Below are positions 1 to 5,922 of a stretch of 8,776 nt of DNA, one piece after another. The notes under the pieces were generated by a model. The model saw only the letters and a program-made list of their open reading frames with translations. It searched no databases and was not told the DNA's origin. Source of the stretch: SAR324 cluster bacterium (lineage in GTDB: Bacteria; SAR324; NAC60-12); assembly GCA_028822475.1 (NCBI GenBank), contig JAPKDT010000079.1, positions 1 through 8,776 of the forward strand. Direction: 5' to 3'. Position 1 is the first letter of the stretch, and each line of letters opens with the position of its first letter. The translations under genes were made by a program, and so were the position numbers.

Positions 1-463
1 CCTGACGTGCGTCAGAAGGTGCAGTACGGAAGAAATATCCGTTATCTGCAATTGTGCTTAATGCTGGTGAAGTAGCTGAAGGTGAAATCATTGTTACTCC
101 ATTTGGAATAGCAACATTATTGGCAATTGCCGTTGTCACACCGGAACAGTCTGCTCCCATGATACCTACCACTTTATCAGAAGTGATTTGTCTTTCTGCT
201 GCTGCACTAGCGGCCGCGGCGTCGATACAAGTTGAATCCGCACGGACCACACTGATCTTTTGTCCACCGAGTAGTTGACCTGAATCAGAAGCTTCTTTGA
301 AAGCCAGCTCTGCAGAATTGGCCATATCCGGTGTCAGTGATTCAATTGGACCGGTAAAGCCCAAAATGATTCCCATCTTGATCTCTGCAGTTGCAAAAGT
401 TGGAATGATCAATGCCCCAACTGACAACAGCGCGAGTCTCTTCAGAATGCTCTTTATATTCAT
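1..463 (-). CDS. Branched-chain amino acid-type ABC transporter substrate-binding protein (5' part; runs off the left edge)
   Basis: Translating the minus strand from the ATG at 463-461 gives 154 residues with no stop before the window edge, so the C-terminal half or more is missing. Residues 1-26 form a Sec signal peptide: basic MNIKSILKR, a hydrophobic stretch, and a likely cut after FATA. The mature start EIKMGIILGFTGP and the later SPSATSPALS motif are typical of the LivJ-like family (Peripla_BP_6), periplasmic receptors that pass leucine, isoleucine, valine or other amino acids and amides to an inner-membrane ABC importer. Cys79 and Cys106 could form the disulfide seen in this family. 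A strong ribosome site (AAGGAG on the minus strand, about 468-473) fixes the start. The gene is divergent from kynA. Its permease and ATPase genes are not in the window, so the substrate cannot be assigned; the family binds many compounds besides branched-chain amino acids. Confidence 0.9.
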   Translation of the reverse strand, partial: MNIKSILKRLALLSVGALIIPTFATAEIKMGIILGFTGPIESLTPDMANSAELAFKEASDSGQLLGGQKISVVRADSTCIDAAAASAAAERQITSDKVVGIMGADCSGVTTAIANNVAIPNGVTMISPSATSPALSTIADNGYFFRTAPSDARQ

Positions 464-512
464 ACTTCTCCTTATCAACAAGAAAAATGTGATTTTATGA
501 TTGAAGGCTACA

Positions 513-526
513 GGAGATCATTCTCC
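513..526 (-). promoter_or_regulatory. Small hairpin in the leader of the LivJ-like gene
   Basis: GGAGA and TCTCC form perfect 5-bp arms around a 4-base loop, 50-63 bases upstream of the binding-protein start. The element reads the same way on either strand. It may be a leader stem or a short operator. Its length is close to what chance gives, so the functional call is weak. Confidence 0.25.
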
Positions 527-552
527 GGTAAAACCCTAAGAAAGAGTCAATT

Positions 553-569
553 TAATTCAAATTGAATTA
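553..569. promoter_or_regulatory. 17-base palindrome, candidate operator between divergent genes
   Basis: TAATTCAA and TTGAATTA are perfect 8-base arms around a single A. Near-symmetric AT-rich sites of this size are typical targets of dimeric helix-turn-helix regulators. It sits about 90 bases upstream of the leftward binding-protein start and about 130 bases upstream of the proposed kynA -35 box, so it is better placed to control the binding-protein gene. No regulator gene is in the window. The AT-rich background raises the odds of a chance palindrome. Confidence 0.4.
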
Positions 570-698
570 GCTTTGAAATTTGACTTCGTTTCTGTTCAAT
601 ACAAATGCCATTAAAAATATCACGTCTGGAGAGAATTACAAGTAAAATACAAAAAATAAATAAAAATGTTTTTTTGACTATAACGGTCAGCTAATTGA

Positions 699-727
699 TT
701 GAAATAGAGATTCTTCTGGGTTAAGAT
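699..727 (+). promoter_or_regulatory. Candidate sigma-70 promoter for kynA
   Basis: TTGAAA (699-704) and TAAGAT (722-727) are separated by 17 bases, the optimal spacing. Each hexamer keeps most of the consensus. Transcription would start near 734, leaving a leader of about 67 bases before kynA. A second TAAGAT at 727-732 and a TTGACT at 674-679 are less well spaced. Confidence 0.5.
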
Positions 728-800
728 AAGATTTTTTCTGAAGTTTTATTTTAGTAAATATTAATCATTATTTTTTACTAACATTTTATATAAAGAAATT

Positions 801-1583
801 ATGCCTCATACCTATTCCAGTTATCTTAAAATTGATGAACTGCTAAATCTACAGGAATGTCAGTCAGATGGTCCAGAACATGATGAGATTCTTTTCATTA
901 TTATCCATCAGATTTATGAACTTTGGTTCAAGGAGATTTTGCATGAACTAGATTATCTGACACGAATGCTACGCAAGAACGAGCTTGTACGAGCTCAGCA
1001 CACTTTGAGTCGTGTGCTTAAAATTTTTAAAACTTTAGTTTCACAACTTGATGTTTTAGAAACAATGACACCGGCAGAATTTTTGTCTTTTCGTGAATTT
1101 TTAGCATCATCCAGCGGTTTTCAGTCTGTACAGTTCAGGGAGTTAGAGTTTTTGTTGGGCCACAAACGACCCAAAATGATGGATTACCATGAGCAGGGAT
1201 CACCCGGACGGAAACGTCTGGAGCAGCGCCTTGCAGAACCAAGTTTGTGGGACGCTTTTCTGAATTGTCTGTCGCAAAACGATATCAATATTCCGCAGGC
1301 ACTGCTTGAACGTGATGTTACTCAAGCTGATACTGTTTCCTCTGAAGTACAGTCAGAACTGATTGAAGTCTATAAAAACGCTCCATTACTGGCAAATTTG
1401 TGTGAATTACTGGTTGATTTTGATGAAGGATTACAGGAATGGCGTTACCGTCATGTTAAAATGGTGGAGCGTACGATCGGTACAAAACGTGGAACTGGAG
1501 ATTCGCTGGGTGCAGAGTACTTGAAAAAAACCCTTTTTCAACCTGTTTTTCCAGACTTGTGGGAAATACGTGCAGAATTATAA
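801..1583 (+). CDS. kynA: Tryptophan 2,3-dioxygenase
   Basis: This cytoplasmic haem enzyme opens the indole ring of L-tryptophan with O2 to give N-formylkynurenine, the first step of the kynurenine pathway. The 260-residue protein matches the family from near its start (SSYLKIDELLNLQ) to its end. By alignment from memory to the Xanthomonas campestris enzyme, F32 and H36 in FIIIHQ correspond to the distal pocket F51 and H55. R98 corresponds to the carboxylate-binding R117, and F94 replaces Y113, as in the human enzyme. H218 corresponds to the proximal haem ligand H240, and T232 to T254. It is shorter than the roughly 280-300 residues usual for bacterial homologues, mainly at the N-terminus. 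The active-site loop reads GTGDSLG where GTGGSSG is usual. The ribosome site is weak (AAAGAA), but the conserved N-terminus supports this ATG. No kynurenine formamidase or kynureninase gene lies next to it; a promoter is proposed at 699-727. Confidence 0.95.
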   Translation: MPHTYSSYLKIDELLNLQECQSDGPEHDEILFIIIHQIYELWFKEILHELDYLTRMLRKNELVRAQHTLSRVLKIFKTLVSQLDVLETMTPAEFLSFREFLASSSGFQSVQFRELEFLLGHKRPKMMDYHEQGSPGRKRLEQRLAEPSLWDAFLNCLSQNDINIPQALLERDVTQADTVSSEVQSELIEVYKNAPLLANLCELLVDFDEGLQEWRYRHVKMVERTIGTKRGTGDSLGAEYLKKTLFQPVFPDLWEIRAEL

Positions 1584-1689
1584 AAAGACGCACTAAGACA
1601 GTAAGATAAAAAAAGGAAGTTACAAAATTTCAAAAGGTATTCTAGAACTCCGTCTTTGGGTAAGGTTTAAATAAGTTGATAGAGGAAGA

Positions 1690-2184
1690 ATGATAATAAT
1701 TTCAAAAAACACGACCAAAATTCTTTTTATCTGCATGGGTAATATTTGTCGTTCTCCAAGCGCTGAAGCTGTAATGCAGTCACTAGTTAAACAGCAAGGT
1801 CTGGAACAAGAAATCGTTTGCGACTCTGCTGGAACCTTTGATTATCACCGTGGCAAACCCGCAGACGCAAGAATGCAAAAACATGCTCGTTTACGTGGAT
1901 ATGAGTTGAGCAGTATTTCACGTCCTTTCGAGGATGAGGATTTTGAATTGTTCGATTGGATTATTACTATGGATGAAGATAATTATCAGCAAATAAAGTG
2001 GTTTGACCAAAGCAATAATTATACAGATAAAATACGACGCATGACAGATTTTTGCAGTTCTTCTCAAGTTTCTGAAGTACCTGATCCTTATTATGGAGGA
2101 GATCAGGGTTTTGAAAATGTGCTGGATCTTCTCGAAGATGCTTGTCAAGGTCTGCTGGAATTTGTTTCGCATAAAAAACCATGA
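1690..2184 (+). CDS. Low-molecular-weight protein-tyrosine phosphatase family protein (possible ketoamine-5-phosphate phosphatase)
   Basis: The 164-residue cytoplasmic protein has the complete LMW-PTP catalytic set. The phosphate-binding loop CMGNICRS runs from nucleophile C15 to R21 and S22, and the general acid is D132 in DPYYGG near the C-terminus. Length is normal apart from about nine extra N-terminal residues before KILFICMGN. AGAGGA at 1681-1686 lies just upstream of the ATG, and no other Met precedes the catalytic loop. The stop overlaps the next gene's start (ATGA), so translation is probably coupled to the fructosamine-kinase-like gene. From memory of work by Van Schaftingen's group, human LMW-PTP-A removes phosphate from protein-bound ribulosamine 5-phosphate, and bacterial FN3K homologues often lie next to LMW-PTP genes. 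I therefore infer a role in protein deglycation rather than exopolysaccharide control, for which no wzc- or wza-like gene is present. The biochemical class is firm; the physiological substrate is inferred. Confidence 0.9.
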   Translation: MIIISKNTTKILFICMGNICRSPSAEAVMQSLVKQQGLEQEIVCDSAGTFDYHRGKPADARMQKHARLRGYELSSISRPFEDEDFELFDWIITMDEDNYQQIKWFDQSNNYTDKIRRMTDFCSSSQVSEVPDPYYGGDQGFENVLDLLEDACQGLLEFVSHKKP

Positions 2185-3053
2185 ATGCTGATTTACAATC
2201 TCGTCTGGAAAAGATTCTCTCAGAACCGGTAAAATTATCTACAACGGTTTCCGGTGGTTGTATTGCGGATTCACAAAAATTAGAAATGAATTCTGGAAAA
2301 TTGTTTTTTCTCAAACTGGCACTGCGAGTAAAATCTGGGATGTTTGAAGCAGAGGCACAGGGCCTTGAAGAGTTGAGAAAAACTGTTGCAGTCAGTGTTC
2401 CGGAAGTAATAGCGAACGAAGAGGATTTTCTCCTGCTGGAATGGATTGAAGAGGGAAATGACACCAATGATTCCAGCATGGAAAAATTGGGATTTCAATT
2501 TGCTGAACTACATCGTTTTCATGGAAAAAAATTCGGATTTATGCAGGAAAATTTTTTAGGGGATTCTCTACAAATAAATATCCCAAGTTCAACAGGCAGT
2601 GAAAAATGGGCAACTTTTTTTGTGGAAAACCGTCTGAAATATCAAGCCGAATTGGCTGATAAAAACGGTTACTCTACTCAGGAAATGCGCATCCTGCTAG
2701 ATCTTTTAATCATGAAAATTCCGGACCTGCTTTCCGGTACAGAAGAAAAACCTTCTCTGTTGCATGGTGATTTATGGTGCGGAAATTATTTAGTAGATGT
2801 TTCCGGAAAACCGTGGCTGATTGATCCGGCCGTTTATTACGGTCATCGTGAAGCTGATTTGGCGATGACCTCTCTTTTTGGTGGATTCTCAGATATTTTT
2901 TACTCTGCATACAAATCCGCTTTTCCACTTGCTCCGGATTATGCTGTGCGTGAGCCTCTGTACCAGTTGTATCACCTTCTGAATCATCTTAACCTGTTTG
3001 GAACAGGTTACTACCGACAAGTACTTTCAATCCTCAAGCGTTATGCCGGCTAA
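2181..3053 (+). CDS. Fructosamine/ribulosamine 3-kinase family protein
   Basis: The 290-residue protein fits the usual 285-300 residue length of the fructosamine-kinase family (FN3K fold, related to aminoglycoside and choline kinases). These enzymes phosphorylate O3 of sugars attached to protein amines; the 3-phosphate is unstable and the sugar leaves, repairing the protein. Visible landmarks are the ATP-binding lysine K45 in FFLK, the family stretch GFQFAELHRFHGKKFGF (104-120) and the following NFLGDSLQIN. The catalytic loop is HGDLWCGN (195-202) with D197 as base, followed by the metal-binding IDP (214-216) and YYGHREADLAMTSLFGGF (219-236). The start overlaps the phosphatase stop by four bases and has no separate ribosome site, so it is probably translated by coupling. 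Bacterial members favour ribulosamines and erythrulosamines over fructosamines, as I recall, so that is the likelier substrate here. No terminator follows directly; a candidate lies at 3274-3298. Confidence 0.93.
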   Translation: MNADLQSRLEKILSEPVKLSTTVSGGCIADSQKLEMNSGKLFFLKLALRVKSGMFEAEAQGLEELRKTVAVSVPEVIANEEDFLLLEWIEEGNDTNDSSMEKLGFQFAELHRFHGKKFGFMQENFLGDSLQINIPSSTGSEKWATFFVENRLKYQAELADKNGYSTQEMRILLDLLIMKIPDLLSGTEEKPSLLHGDLWCGNYLVDVSGKPWLIDPAVYYGHREADLAMTSLFGGFSDIFYSAYKSAFPLAPDYAVREPLYQLYHLLNHLNLFGTGYYRQVLSILKRYAG

Positions 3054-3164
3054 GATGCTTGCAGAGTACTGTTGAAATATGGCGTAGGCTGTTATTCATC
3101 TACCTGCTGAGTTTCGCTATAAATAACATCTATTGAATTTTACAAACTTTTAAAAAATGTCTCA

Positions 3165-3179
3165 GTAAATAGTATTTAC
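3165..3179. promoter_or_regulatory. 15-base palindrome GTAAATA-g-TATTTAC
   Basis: The 7-base arms are perfect around one central G. The form is that of an operator for a dimeric regulator, but it lies about 260 bases upstream of the transporter promoter and about 110 bases downstream of the kinase gene, so its target is unclear. The T-free right flank argues against a terminator. Confidence 0.3.
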
Positions 3180-3273
3180 ACAATGTCATTATTAGAGATG
3201 CGATATTGTGTGGTCATCCAAACTAAGATCATCAAAATTTTTCATATCATCAAGAGTTCTCACTGCGGTCTAT

Positions 3274-3298
3274 GAGCAAGCTGCAAAATTGCTCTTTT
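3274..3298 (+). terminator. Candidate Rho-independent terminator for the phosphatase-kinase transcript
   Basis: GAGCAA (3274-3279) and TTGCTC (3289-3294) form a perfect 6-bp stem around a 9-base loop. TTTT follows immediately, then the T-rich TTTTG at 3306-3310. The stem is short and only moderately G+C-rich, and it lies about 220 bases past the kinase stop, so termination may be leaky. Confidence 0.4.
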
Positions 3299-3336
3299 GA
3301 TTATTTTGTATTTCCGAATTATAATTTAAGCCGTCG

Positions 3337-3390
3337 GAGGTATTTTAGACTGTTAACTAGTCAGTTTCCCTGTACTAAAATACATCTCCA
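3337..3390. repeat. Large imperfect inverted repeat upstream of the transporter promoter
   Basis: GGAG plus GTATTTTAG (3337-3349) pairs with CTAAAATAC (3376-3384) and CTCC (3387-3390). The 13-bp stem is interrupted only by an unpaired AT at 3385-3386. The 26-base loop contains GTTAAC and ACTAGT, small palindromes that could form an inner stem. No T-tract follows, so it is not a terminator. It ends 50 bases upstream of the -35 box of the next promoter and could be a regulator site, or a folded RNA if the region is transcribed from further upstream. Confidence 0.45.
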
Positions 3391-3425
3391 AAATTGACTT
3401 CAGCCTTATAACTAAAGTTTGATAA

Positions 3426-3457
3426 CAACAAACTAATGGTTTGACATTTGTTTGTTG
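3426..3457. promoter_or_regulatory. Inverted repeat flanking the -35 box, candidate operator
   Basis: CAACAAAC (3426-3433) and GTTTGTTG (3450-3457) are perfect 8-base inverted arms spaced 24 bases centre to centre. The -35 hexamer lies between them, and the right arm lies inside the promoter spacer. A smaller overlapping palindrome, CAAAC-taatg-GTTTG, spans 3429-3443. A dimeric regulator bound here would compete with RNA polymerase, which suggests repression of the transporter operon. The regulator is not in the window. Confidence 0.45.
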
Positions 3458-3468
3458 AACCTTATAAT
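3441..3468 (+). promoter_or_regulatory. Consensus sigma-70 promoter of the transporter operon
   Basis: TTGACA (3441-3446) and TATAAT (3463-3468) are exact matches to both consensus hexamers, with a 16-base spacer. Transcription would begin near 3475, giving a leader of about 45 bases before the ATPase gene. Such a strong core promoter usually implies either high constitutive expression or tight repression; the surrounding inverted repeat supports the latter. The leader also holds a short direct repeat, TTTTGAGA at 3494-3501 and 3508-3515. Confidence 0.75.
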
Positions 3469-3519
3469 ACCCAAATTGCAAATTCATAATTCTTTTTGAG
3501 AAAATAATTTTGAGAGAAC

Positions 3520-4617
3520 ATGAGTAAAAGCGATTCTTACGTCAGTTTTCAGAGTGTACAAAAAAGTTACGACGGCGAAACACTAGTTGTCAAAGATTTA
3601 AATTTGGATGCGCATAGAGGTGAATTTCTGACTATGCTTGGCCCTTCCGGATCCGGAAAAACCACTTGTCTGATGATGTTGGCCGGTTTTGAAACCGTGA
3701 CTCACGGTGAAATCATTCTGGATGGTACCTCGATCAACAACGTCCCCCCGCACAAACGCAATATCGGCATGGTTTTTCAAAACTATGCGTTGTTTCCTCA
3801 TATGACTGTCAATGAAAATTTGGCGTTTCCACTGCAAGTCCGAAAAATACCAAAAAGCGATATTGAAGACCGTGTCAAAAAAGTTTTGGACTTAGTTCAG
3901 TTAGGTGCTTTTGGTAATCGCCGTCCGATGCAACTTTCAGGAGGCCAGCAGCAGCGTGTTGCAGTAGCAAGGGCTCTGGTCTTTGAACCTAAACTTGTGC
4001 TGATGGACGAACCTTTAGGAGCGCTCGACAAGCAGCTCCGTGAACAGATGCAGTATGAAATCAAACACATTCATGAAAACCTGGAAGTCACTGTGGTATA
4101 CGTGACACATGATCAAAGTGAAGCCTTGACCATGTCCAATCGAATCGCGGTTTTCGATGATGGTGTTATCCAACAGTTGGCAGCACCGGATGTTTTATAT
4201 GAAAAACCTGAGAATGCATTTGTAGCGCAATTTATTGGAGAGAATAACACTCTTTATGGAAAAGTCATTGGTCTTGATGGAGATATTTGTACTGTTGAGT
4301 TAGAGGGGGGAGAAAAACTCAAGGCACATGCAGTCAACATTCAGGGAGTTGGTTTTGAAACCATGATTTCACTGCGTCCGGAAAGGGTAACAGTTAATCC
4401 TGAAAGCGGACAATGTTCGAGTACTGTTACCGGTAAAGTTAAAGAATTGATTTATCTGGGAGATCATATTCGCTCCCGTATGAACGTTTGTGGTCATGAC
4501 GATTTTATCGTTAAGATACCAAACTCTGCAGACCACGCACAATTGCAACCGGGTGATACGGTTCAAGTGGGCTGGAAAGCAGAAGATGCACGTGCATTGG
4601 ATGTGCCTGTGTCTTGA
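3520..4617 (+). CDS. potA: Polyamine-type ABC transporter ATP-binding protein (PotA family)
   Basis: The 365-residue protein is the cytoplasmic motor of an ABC importer. It has Walker A GPSGSGKTT (41-49), Q-loop Q87 in VFQNYALFPHMTV, signature LSGGQQQR (139-146), Walker B LVLMDEP with E164, a D-loop (ALD) and H-loop H197. A C-terminal TOBE-type domain (about 240-358, including SLRPERV) is typical of the PotA/FbpC/MalK group. Length and order agree with PotA. The ATG is preceded only by GAGAGA (3512-3517), a weak ribosome site, but the N-terminus is the normal one for the family. It is the first gene of the operon and has a strong promoter at 3441-3468. By eye its G+C content (about 45-50% in sampled lines) is higher than that of the first permease gene. 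The ATPase alone does not reveal substrate; putrescine/spermidine is the family default, not a demonstrated specificity. Confidence 0.92.
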   Translation: MSKSDSYVSFQSVQKSYDGETLVVKDLNLDAHRGEFLTMLGPSGSGKTTCLMMLAGFETVTHGEIILDGTSINNVPPHKRNIGMVFQNYALFPHMTVNENLAFPLQVRKIPKSDIEDRVKKVLDLVQLGAFGNRRPMQLSGGQQQRVAVARALVFEPKLVLMDEPLGALDKQLREQMQYEIKHIHENLEVTVVYVTHDQSEALTMSNRIAVFDDGVIQQLAAPDVLYEKPENAFVAQFIGENNTLYGKVIGLDGDICTVELEGGEKLKAHAVNIQGVGFETMISLRPERVTVNPESGQCSSTVTGKVKELIYLGDHIRSRMNVCGHDDFIVKIPNSADHAQLQPGDTVQVGWKAEDARALDVPVS

Positions 4618-4719
4618 GAAGCTGAATTCGTGAGGTTGGATACAGGATTCACTCTAGTTTCCAGCATCTATCTTTCAGTTTCTTTTAATAGTAAGTCTCT
4701 ATTCAGGGACACATGAACA

Positions 4720-4732
4720 GCCCACATTGGGC
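4720..4732 (+). promoter_or_regulatory. Hairpin just upstream of the binding-protein ribosome site
   Basis: GCCCA and TGGGC form a perfect, G+C-rich 5-bp stem with a 3-base loop. It ends 13 bases before the AAGGAG ribosome site of the binding-protein gene, in the 139-base gap after the ATPase gene. No T-tract follows, so it is more likely an mRNA-processing or 5'-protecting stem than a terminator. Stems at this place often help binding-protein messages outlast the rest of an operon. Confidence 0.4.
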
Positions 4733-4756
4733 ATAATAACAATAAAAGGAGATAGT

Positions 4757-5851
4757 ATGAATAATTTCATGCGAAGCATGATAGCTGCTGCTGTCATGAT
4801 AACGTTTGGCTTTGTCGGTCAAGCAATGGCAAAGGACCTGGTTGTAGTTTCATGGGGTGGAGCATATACTGCGAGTCAGCAGAATGCATATCATGCACCG
4901 TATATGAAACAAAATTCTGGGATAAAAATCATCAATGATGATTCTGCCGGAACTGCAGTTGCAAAATTGCGGGCTATGAATAAAGCAGGTAATGTTACCT
5001 GGGACTTAATTGATGTTGTTGCTGCAGATGGAATGCGACTATGCGATGAAGGCCTAGTTGAGGTAATAAATCACGATAAAGACCTAGCGGCTGCTCCCGA
5101 CGGAACTTCAGCTTCCAAAGATTTTGGAGGATTGATTGTCTCTGAATGTTTCATTCCGCAGATTGTATATTCTACAACTTTTGGTTACCGTACAGACAAA
5201 GTGTCTAGGCCTATGACTAGTATTTGTGATGTTTTCGATACAAAGTCATTTCCTGGAAAGCGTTCTTTGCAAAAAAGTCCATTAGGTAACATGGAATGGG
5301 CATTAATTTGCGATGGTGTTGCACCGGACAAAATTTTTGATGTTCTTGGCACAAGTAAAGGAGCAGAACGTGCTTTGGCTAAATTAGATACTATCAAAAG
5401 TGATGTTGTTTGGTGGACAGCAGGAGCACAGACTCCACAACTGTTAGCTGATGGAGAAGTTGTAGTCGGATCAACCTATAATGGTCGATTATTCAAAATG
5501 ATTGCTGTAGATAAGCAACCTGTTGCAATGCTTTGGGACTGGCAAATATTTGATCTTGATGGTTGGGTTGTTCCTAAAGGAACAAAAAATAAAGCTGAGG
5601 TGATGAAGTATTTACGTTTTGCGACAGATACTCAACGTCTTGCTGATCAGTCAAAATGGATTTCTTATGGGCCTGCTCGTGCCTCTTCGGCACCACTCGT
5701 AGGAAAGCATGCTACACTTGGAATTGATATGGCGCCACACATGCCTACAGATCCAAATAATGCAAAAACTACCCTGCTTACTAATTATGCATTCTGGGCA
5801 GATAATAAAGATGATCTTGACGCCAAATTTAACGCTTGGTTGTTGAAATAA
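4757..5851 (+). CDS. Polyamine-type ABC transporter periplasmic substrate-binding protein (PotD-like)
   Basis: The 364-residue protein is the soluble periplasmic receptor of the importer. Residues 1-25 form a Sec signal peptide ending in QAMA, with the mature start KDLVVVSWGGAY. The SWGGAY motif, the conserved WW at 219-220, GWVVPKGTKN (269-278) and WISYGPAR (301-308) fit the spermidine/putrescine-type SBP family. I chose the ATG at 4757 because AAGGAG (4746-4751) sits five bases before it and the signal peptide begins there; an in-frame TTG at 4727 would place extra residues and the ribosome site itself inside the protein. It lies between hairpins at 4720-4732 and 5861-5901, a layout that would favour its overexpression relative to the permeases. 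Which ligand it binds cannot be read from the sequence: the family covers polyamines, aminoethylphosphonate-like and amino-acid-like compounds. Confidence 0.9.
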   Translation: MNNFMRSMIAAAVMITFGFVGQAMAKDLVVVSWGGAYTASQQNAYHAPYMKQNSGIKIINDDSAGTAVAKLRAMNKAGNVTWDLIDVVAADGMRLCDEGLVEVINHDKDLAAAPDGTSASKDFGGLIVSECFIPQIVYSTTFGYRTDKVSRPMTSICDVFDTKSFPGKRSLQKSPLGNMEWALICDGVAPDKIFDVLGTSKGAERALAKLDTIKSDVVWWTAGAQTPQLLADGEVVVGSTYNGRLFKMIAVDKQPVAMLWDWQIFDLDGWVVPKGTKNKAEVMKYLRFATDTQRLADQSKWISYGPARASSAPLVGKHATLGIDMAPHMPTDPNNAKTTLLTNYAFWADNKDDLDAKFNAWLLK

Positions 5852-5860
5852 CTCTTTTGC

Positions 5861-5901
5861 TTAAATCAGTCGGGAAATAAATAAGTTTCCCGACTATTTA
5901 A
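5861..5901 (+). promoter_or_regulatory. Strong intercistronic hairpin between the binding-protein and permease genes
   Basis: AGTCGGGAAA (5868-5877) pairs perfectly with TTTCCCGACT (5886-5895) around an 8-base loop. TTAAAT (5861-5866) and ATTTAA (5896-5901) extend the stem, with C5867 as the only bulge, giving 16 bp. It starts ten bases after the binding-protein stop. No run of T follows, so it should act mainly as a barrier to 3' exonucleases, possibly with partial termination. Stems like this, as between malE and malF, keep binding-protein mRNA more abundant than permease mRNA. Confidence 0.75.
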
Positions 5902-5922
5902 ATCCTACCTTACCTACAGTTG

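Larger units (their letters stand above)
464..800. other. Divergent AT-rich intergenic region
   Basis: This 337-base spacer separates the leftward binding-protein gene from the rightward kynA. I see no credible gene in it. It holds a small hairpin at 513-526 in the leader of the leftward gene, a 17-base palindrome at 553-569, a long A/T-rich tract around 635-675, and a kynA promoter candidate at 699-727. I found no convincing -35/-10 pair for the leftward gene. Confidence 0.7.
3054..3519. other. Long structured intergenic region upstream of the transporter operon
   Basis: These 466 bases contain no credible coding frame on either strand. They hold a palindrome (3165-3179), a terminator-like hairpin (3274-3298), a large imperfect inverted repeat (3337-3390), an inverted repeat around the -35 box (3426-3457) and a consensus promoter (3441-3468). 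A further loose inverted pair, ACACAAT at 3178-3184 and ATTGTGT at 3205-3211, overlaps the palindrome. The spacer is long enough to hide a small RNA or a very short ORF, but I see nothing that identifies one. Confidence 0.7.

Noticed and set aside
211..222. A GCGGCCGC-containing G+C-rich patch in an AT-rich region, considered as a cloning scar or insertion junction
   Set aside because: It encodes an alanine run in the binding-protein frame, in keeping with its neighbours, and there is no break in the protein.
54..500. Two short plus-strand reading frames at the left end
   Set aside because: They lie opposite the minus-strand binding-protein gene, which has a signal peptide, family motifs and a strong ribosome site; the plus-strand translations resemble nothing.
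1584..1689. A terminator between kynA and the phosphatase gene
   Set aside because: AAAGACG near 1585 and CGTCTTT near 1652 are complementary, but they are about 60 bases apart with no T-tract, so no simple hairpin terminator is supported.
1967..2479. A 170-codon minus-strand frame across the phosphatase/kinase junction
   Set aside because: It overlaps two well-supported genes on the other strand, and its Ser/Phe-rich translation has no recognisable motif; it is a shadow.
4727..4756. An upstream TTG start for the binding-protein gene
   Set aside because: It would put the AAGGAG ribosome site inside the coding sequence and add ten residues ahead of a well-formed signal peptide; TTG4727 also falls within the 4720-4732 hairpin.
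5920..5922. TTG as the start of the first permease
   Set aside because: An ATG follows immediately in frame and is the better start; the difference is one residue.
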